Assembly (NCBI GenBank): GCA_002405565.1
Contig: DHMB01000133.1
Coordinates: 2,402-9,737 of the forward strand
From: Clostridiales bacterium UBA4653
GTDB taxonomy: Bacteria; Bacillota; Clostridia; Oscillospirales; CAG-272
Length of the DNA stretch: 7,336 nt
Reading direction: 5' to 3'
Part shown: piece after piece, positions 5,849-7,336 of the stretch
How the letters are laid out: every line of letters begins with the position of its first letter
Numbering within the stretch: the first letter of the stretch is position 1
Translations under genes and position numbers: made by a program
Notes under the pieces: model-generated
Databases searched by the model: none
Told to the model about the DNA's origin: nothing
Seen by the model: the letters and a program-made list of their open reading frames with translations, nothing else

Positions 5849-6776
5849 TCCCGTCACGGTATTTTACGCCTGCGACGACAGGTACATTCCGTATCTGTCC
5901 GTATCGCTGATTTCGCTTATAGAAAACGCGTCTAAGGGTGTGCAATACAACATAAACGTGCTTTGCAGCGGAATTGAAGAAGAAAACGAAAAGATTATCA
6001 CGGGGATGTCGAATGAAAATATATCCATAAAATTTGTCGATGTTTCCGCGCAGATACGCGGCATTGCAAGCAGTCTCTCCCTCCGCGACTATTACAGTCT
6101 CTCAATCTATTACAGAATATTCATTCCGGAGCTTTTCCCGAACGTCGACAAGGCGGTATATCTTGATTCCGATACGGTCGTTCTCGAAGATATAGCCGAA
6201 CTTTACGGAATTGATATGGGCAATAACCTCGTTGCGGCGGTTCAGGACACGGTCGTGGCAAGCGAGGAGGTGTTCAGAACATATGCGGATATGGGCGTCG
6301 GCGTCGGATATGAAAGATATTTCAATTCCGGTGTCCTGCTTATGAATCTGCGCGAAATGAGACGGGCGAATCTCCAGGGGAAATTTATGCATATGCTCAA
6401 AACATATCATTTTGACACAATCTGCCCCGATCAGGACTATCTGAACGTAATCTGCAAGGACAAGGTTCATTATCTCGGCACGGAATGGAACAAGATGTCA
6501 GTCGACCCGTCGCCGTGCGGGAAGCTGCGACTCATTCATTACAATATGTTTTTCAAGCCCTGGCTTTATTCCGGCGTACTTTATCAGGAGCATTTCTGGA
6601 ATTACGCAAAAGCCTCGCCGTTCTATGCCAACATCATCCGCGAGCGCGACAACTTCGGGGACGAGAACAAAAGGCGTGACGCCGAGGCGGGCGACGACCT
6701 TCGCAGGTCGGCTGAGAGAATATCAAAAAGTGACCGCAATTTCAGATCGATAATGTTTTCGGAGATGGCAGTATGA
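5835..6776 (+). CDS. GT8-family glycosyltransferase (second copy)
   Basis: This 313-residue protein is a complete GT8 enzyme. VTVFYACDDRYIPYLSVSL at 7-25 is the nucleotide-binding start. AVYLDSDTVVL holds the Asp111-x-Asp113 metal site. YFNSGVLLMNL (162-172), CPDQDYLN (197-204) and the Trp218-Asn219 pair follow. The end block IHYNMFFKPW (234-243) has the classical spacing from His235 to KPW, with Met in place of the usual Gly. After the fold a highly charged tail (about 272-303, many Arg, Asp and Glu) runs to the end. I chose the ATG at 5835 because GAGGAAAAG lies just before it and the protein then begins directly at the first strand; the open frame reaches further up to 5778 inside the previous gene. 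The sequence is clearly diverged from the first GT8, so the two probably add different residues in succession. It overlaps the next gene by 4 nt (ATGA). Confidence 0.92.
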   Translation: MKQNNPVTVFYACDDRYIPYLSVSLISLIENASKGVQYNINVLCSGIEEENEKIITGMSNENISIKFVDVSAQIRGIASSLSLRDYYSLSIYYRIFIPELFPNVDKAVYLDSDTVVLEDIAELYGIDMGNNLVAAVQDTVVASEEVFRTYADMGVGVGYERYFNSGVLLMNLREMRRANLQGKFMHMLKTYHFDTICPDQDYLNVICKDKVHYLGTEWNKMSVDPSPCGKLRLIHYNMFFKPWLYSGVLYQEHFWNYAKASPFYANIIRERDNFGDENKRRDAEAGDDLRRSAERISKSDRNFRSIMFSEMAV

Positions 6777-7336
6777 AGCGTAAAACCGAACTTCCGGCAG
6801 ACAGAGAGGCTGTTCTCAAAAAGATACGGGATTATGAAAAGCTCGGCGGCGATTACTTCTTCTGTGACGTTGAACAGGATCCGCCGGCAAGGACGCTTAT
6901 GCCGTCCGATGTTGACTATCTTCACAGCACGGCAAAATTCAAGCTGAACGGCTTTTTCAGTCGCGGCATTGAATGGGTCTGCAAAAATGTATGCAGGAGT
7001 AAATTCGATATAACCGTCCATGGCGGAGAAAATCTCAAGGATCTGACCGGCGGCGCAATATTTACAAGCAATCATTTTTCCGTCACGGAGAATCTGGCTG
7101 TAAAGCTTGCCGGCGAAAAAGCGCCGGGAAGGCACAGAATGTATAAGCTCGTTCGCGAGGGGAATTATTTCATGCCGGGCGTGATCGGTTGGCTTTTGAA
7201 ATATTGTGACACCTTGCCACTGAGCAGTAATCTTCTGACGATGAAAATGCTCGACGGGGCAATTTCGCAAATATTGAAAAACGGAGATTTCATTCTTGTT
7301 TATCCGGAGCAGGCGATGTGGTGGAATTATCAGAAG
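6773..7336 (+). CDS. Second LPLAT-type acyltransferase, 3' end cut by window
   Basis: The ATG at 6773 overlaps the preceding TGA, with GGAG at 6761-6764 upstream, and the frame stays open to the last base, giving 188 residues of an unfinished protein. Residues 1-60 form a polar N-terminal region. FTSNHFSVTEN is acyltransferase block I, with His101 and Glu106 at H-x4 spacing where Asp is usual. VREGNYFMPGVIGWLL (128-142) resembles the block between motifs I and III. LVYPEQAMWWNYQK at the edge is block III, with Pro178-Glu179. The relation to the first acyltransferase is visible in block III (YPE, then W and aromatics), but the N-terminal regions differ. It closes the visible part of the operon, which may continue. 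Acyl transfer to a glycolipid or sugar acceptor is likely but the acceptor is unknown. Confidence 0.85.
   Translation, partial: MKRKTELPADREAVLKKIRDYEKLGGDYFFCDVEQDPPARTLMPSDVDYLHSTAKFKLNGFFSRGIEWVCKNVCRSKFDITVHGGENLKDLTGGAIFTSNHFSVTENLAVKLAGEKAPGRHRMYKLVREGNYFMPGVIGWLLKYCDTLPLSSNLLTMKMLDGAISQILKNGDFILVYPEQAMWWNYQK

Noticed and set aside
6623..7270. Antisense open frame (215 codons) opposite the second GT8 and last acyltransferase
   Set aside because: The + strand frames carry conserved GT8 and acyltransferase motifs; the antisense product shows none.

Overview
The window looks like a chromosomal segment of a Gram-positive Clostridia-type bacterium (Bacillota), possibly Oscillospirales-like. 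This rests on the strong purine-rich Shine-Dalgarno sites, the extended -10 sigma-A promoters (TTGCAA-17-TATAAT), the short U-tailed terminators, the moderate GC content and the protein families present. The taxonomic placement is inference; no marker gene is present. All eight supported genes lie on the + strand, and the first and last are cut by the window edges. No RNA gene, insertion sequence, CRISPR array or integrase is visible, and no gene-free stretch exceeds 300 bases.

Region 1 (1-1670): the 3' part of a DUF4304-like gene ends at a terminator. Directly behind that terminator sits a sigma-A promoter driving a monocistronic lipoprotein gene of unknown function, which has its own terminator.

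Region 2 (1671-3382): a 534-residue ECF-type sigma factor. Its sigma-2 and sigma-4 regions fill only the first third. A winged-helix-like segment and about 270 residues of unrecognised sequence follow. No anti-sigma gene adjoins it, and it ends at its own terminator.

Region 3 (3385-4112): a TetR-type regulator with its own promoter, built like the one in front of the lipoprotein gene. It is followed by two hairpins in tandem, the second a perfect 11-bp inverted repeat.

Region 4 (4167-7336 and beyond): a promoter leads into a tightly coupled operon of acyltransferase, GT8 glycosyltransferase, GT8 glycosyltransferase and acyltransferase (partial). Every junction overlaps (4, 14 and 4 nt). The order suggests joint assembly of an acylated glycan or glycolipid at the cytoplasmic face of the membrane, possibly controlled by the TetR protein upstream. 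The product and the regulatory link are inferred. This cassette and the long sigma factor are the two most interesting items in the window.
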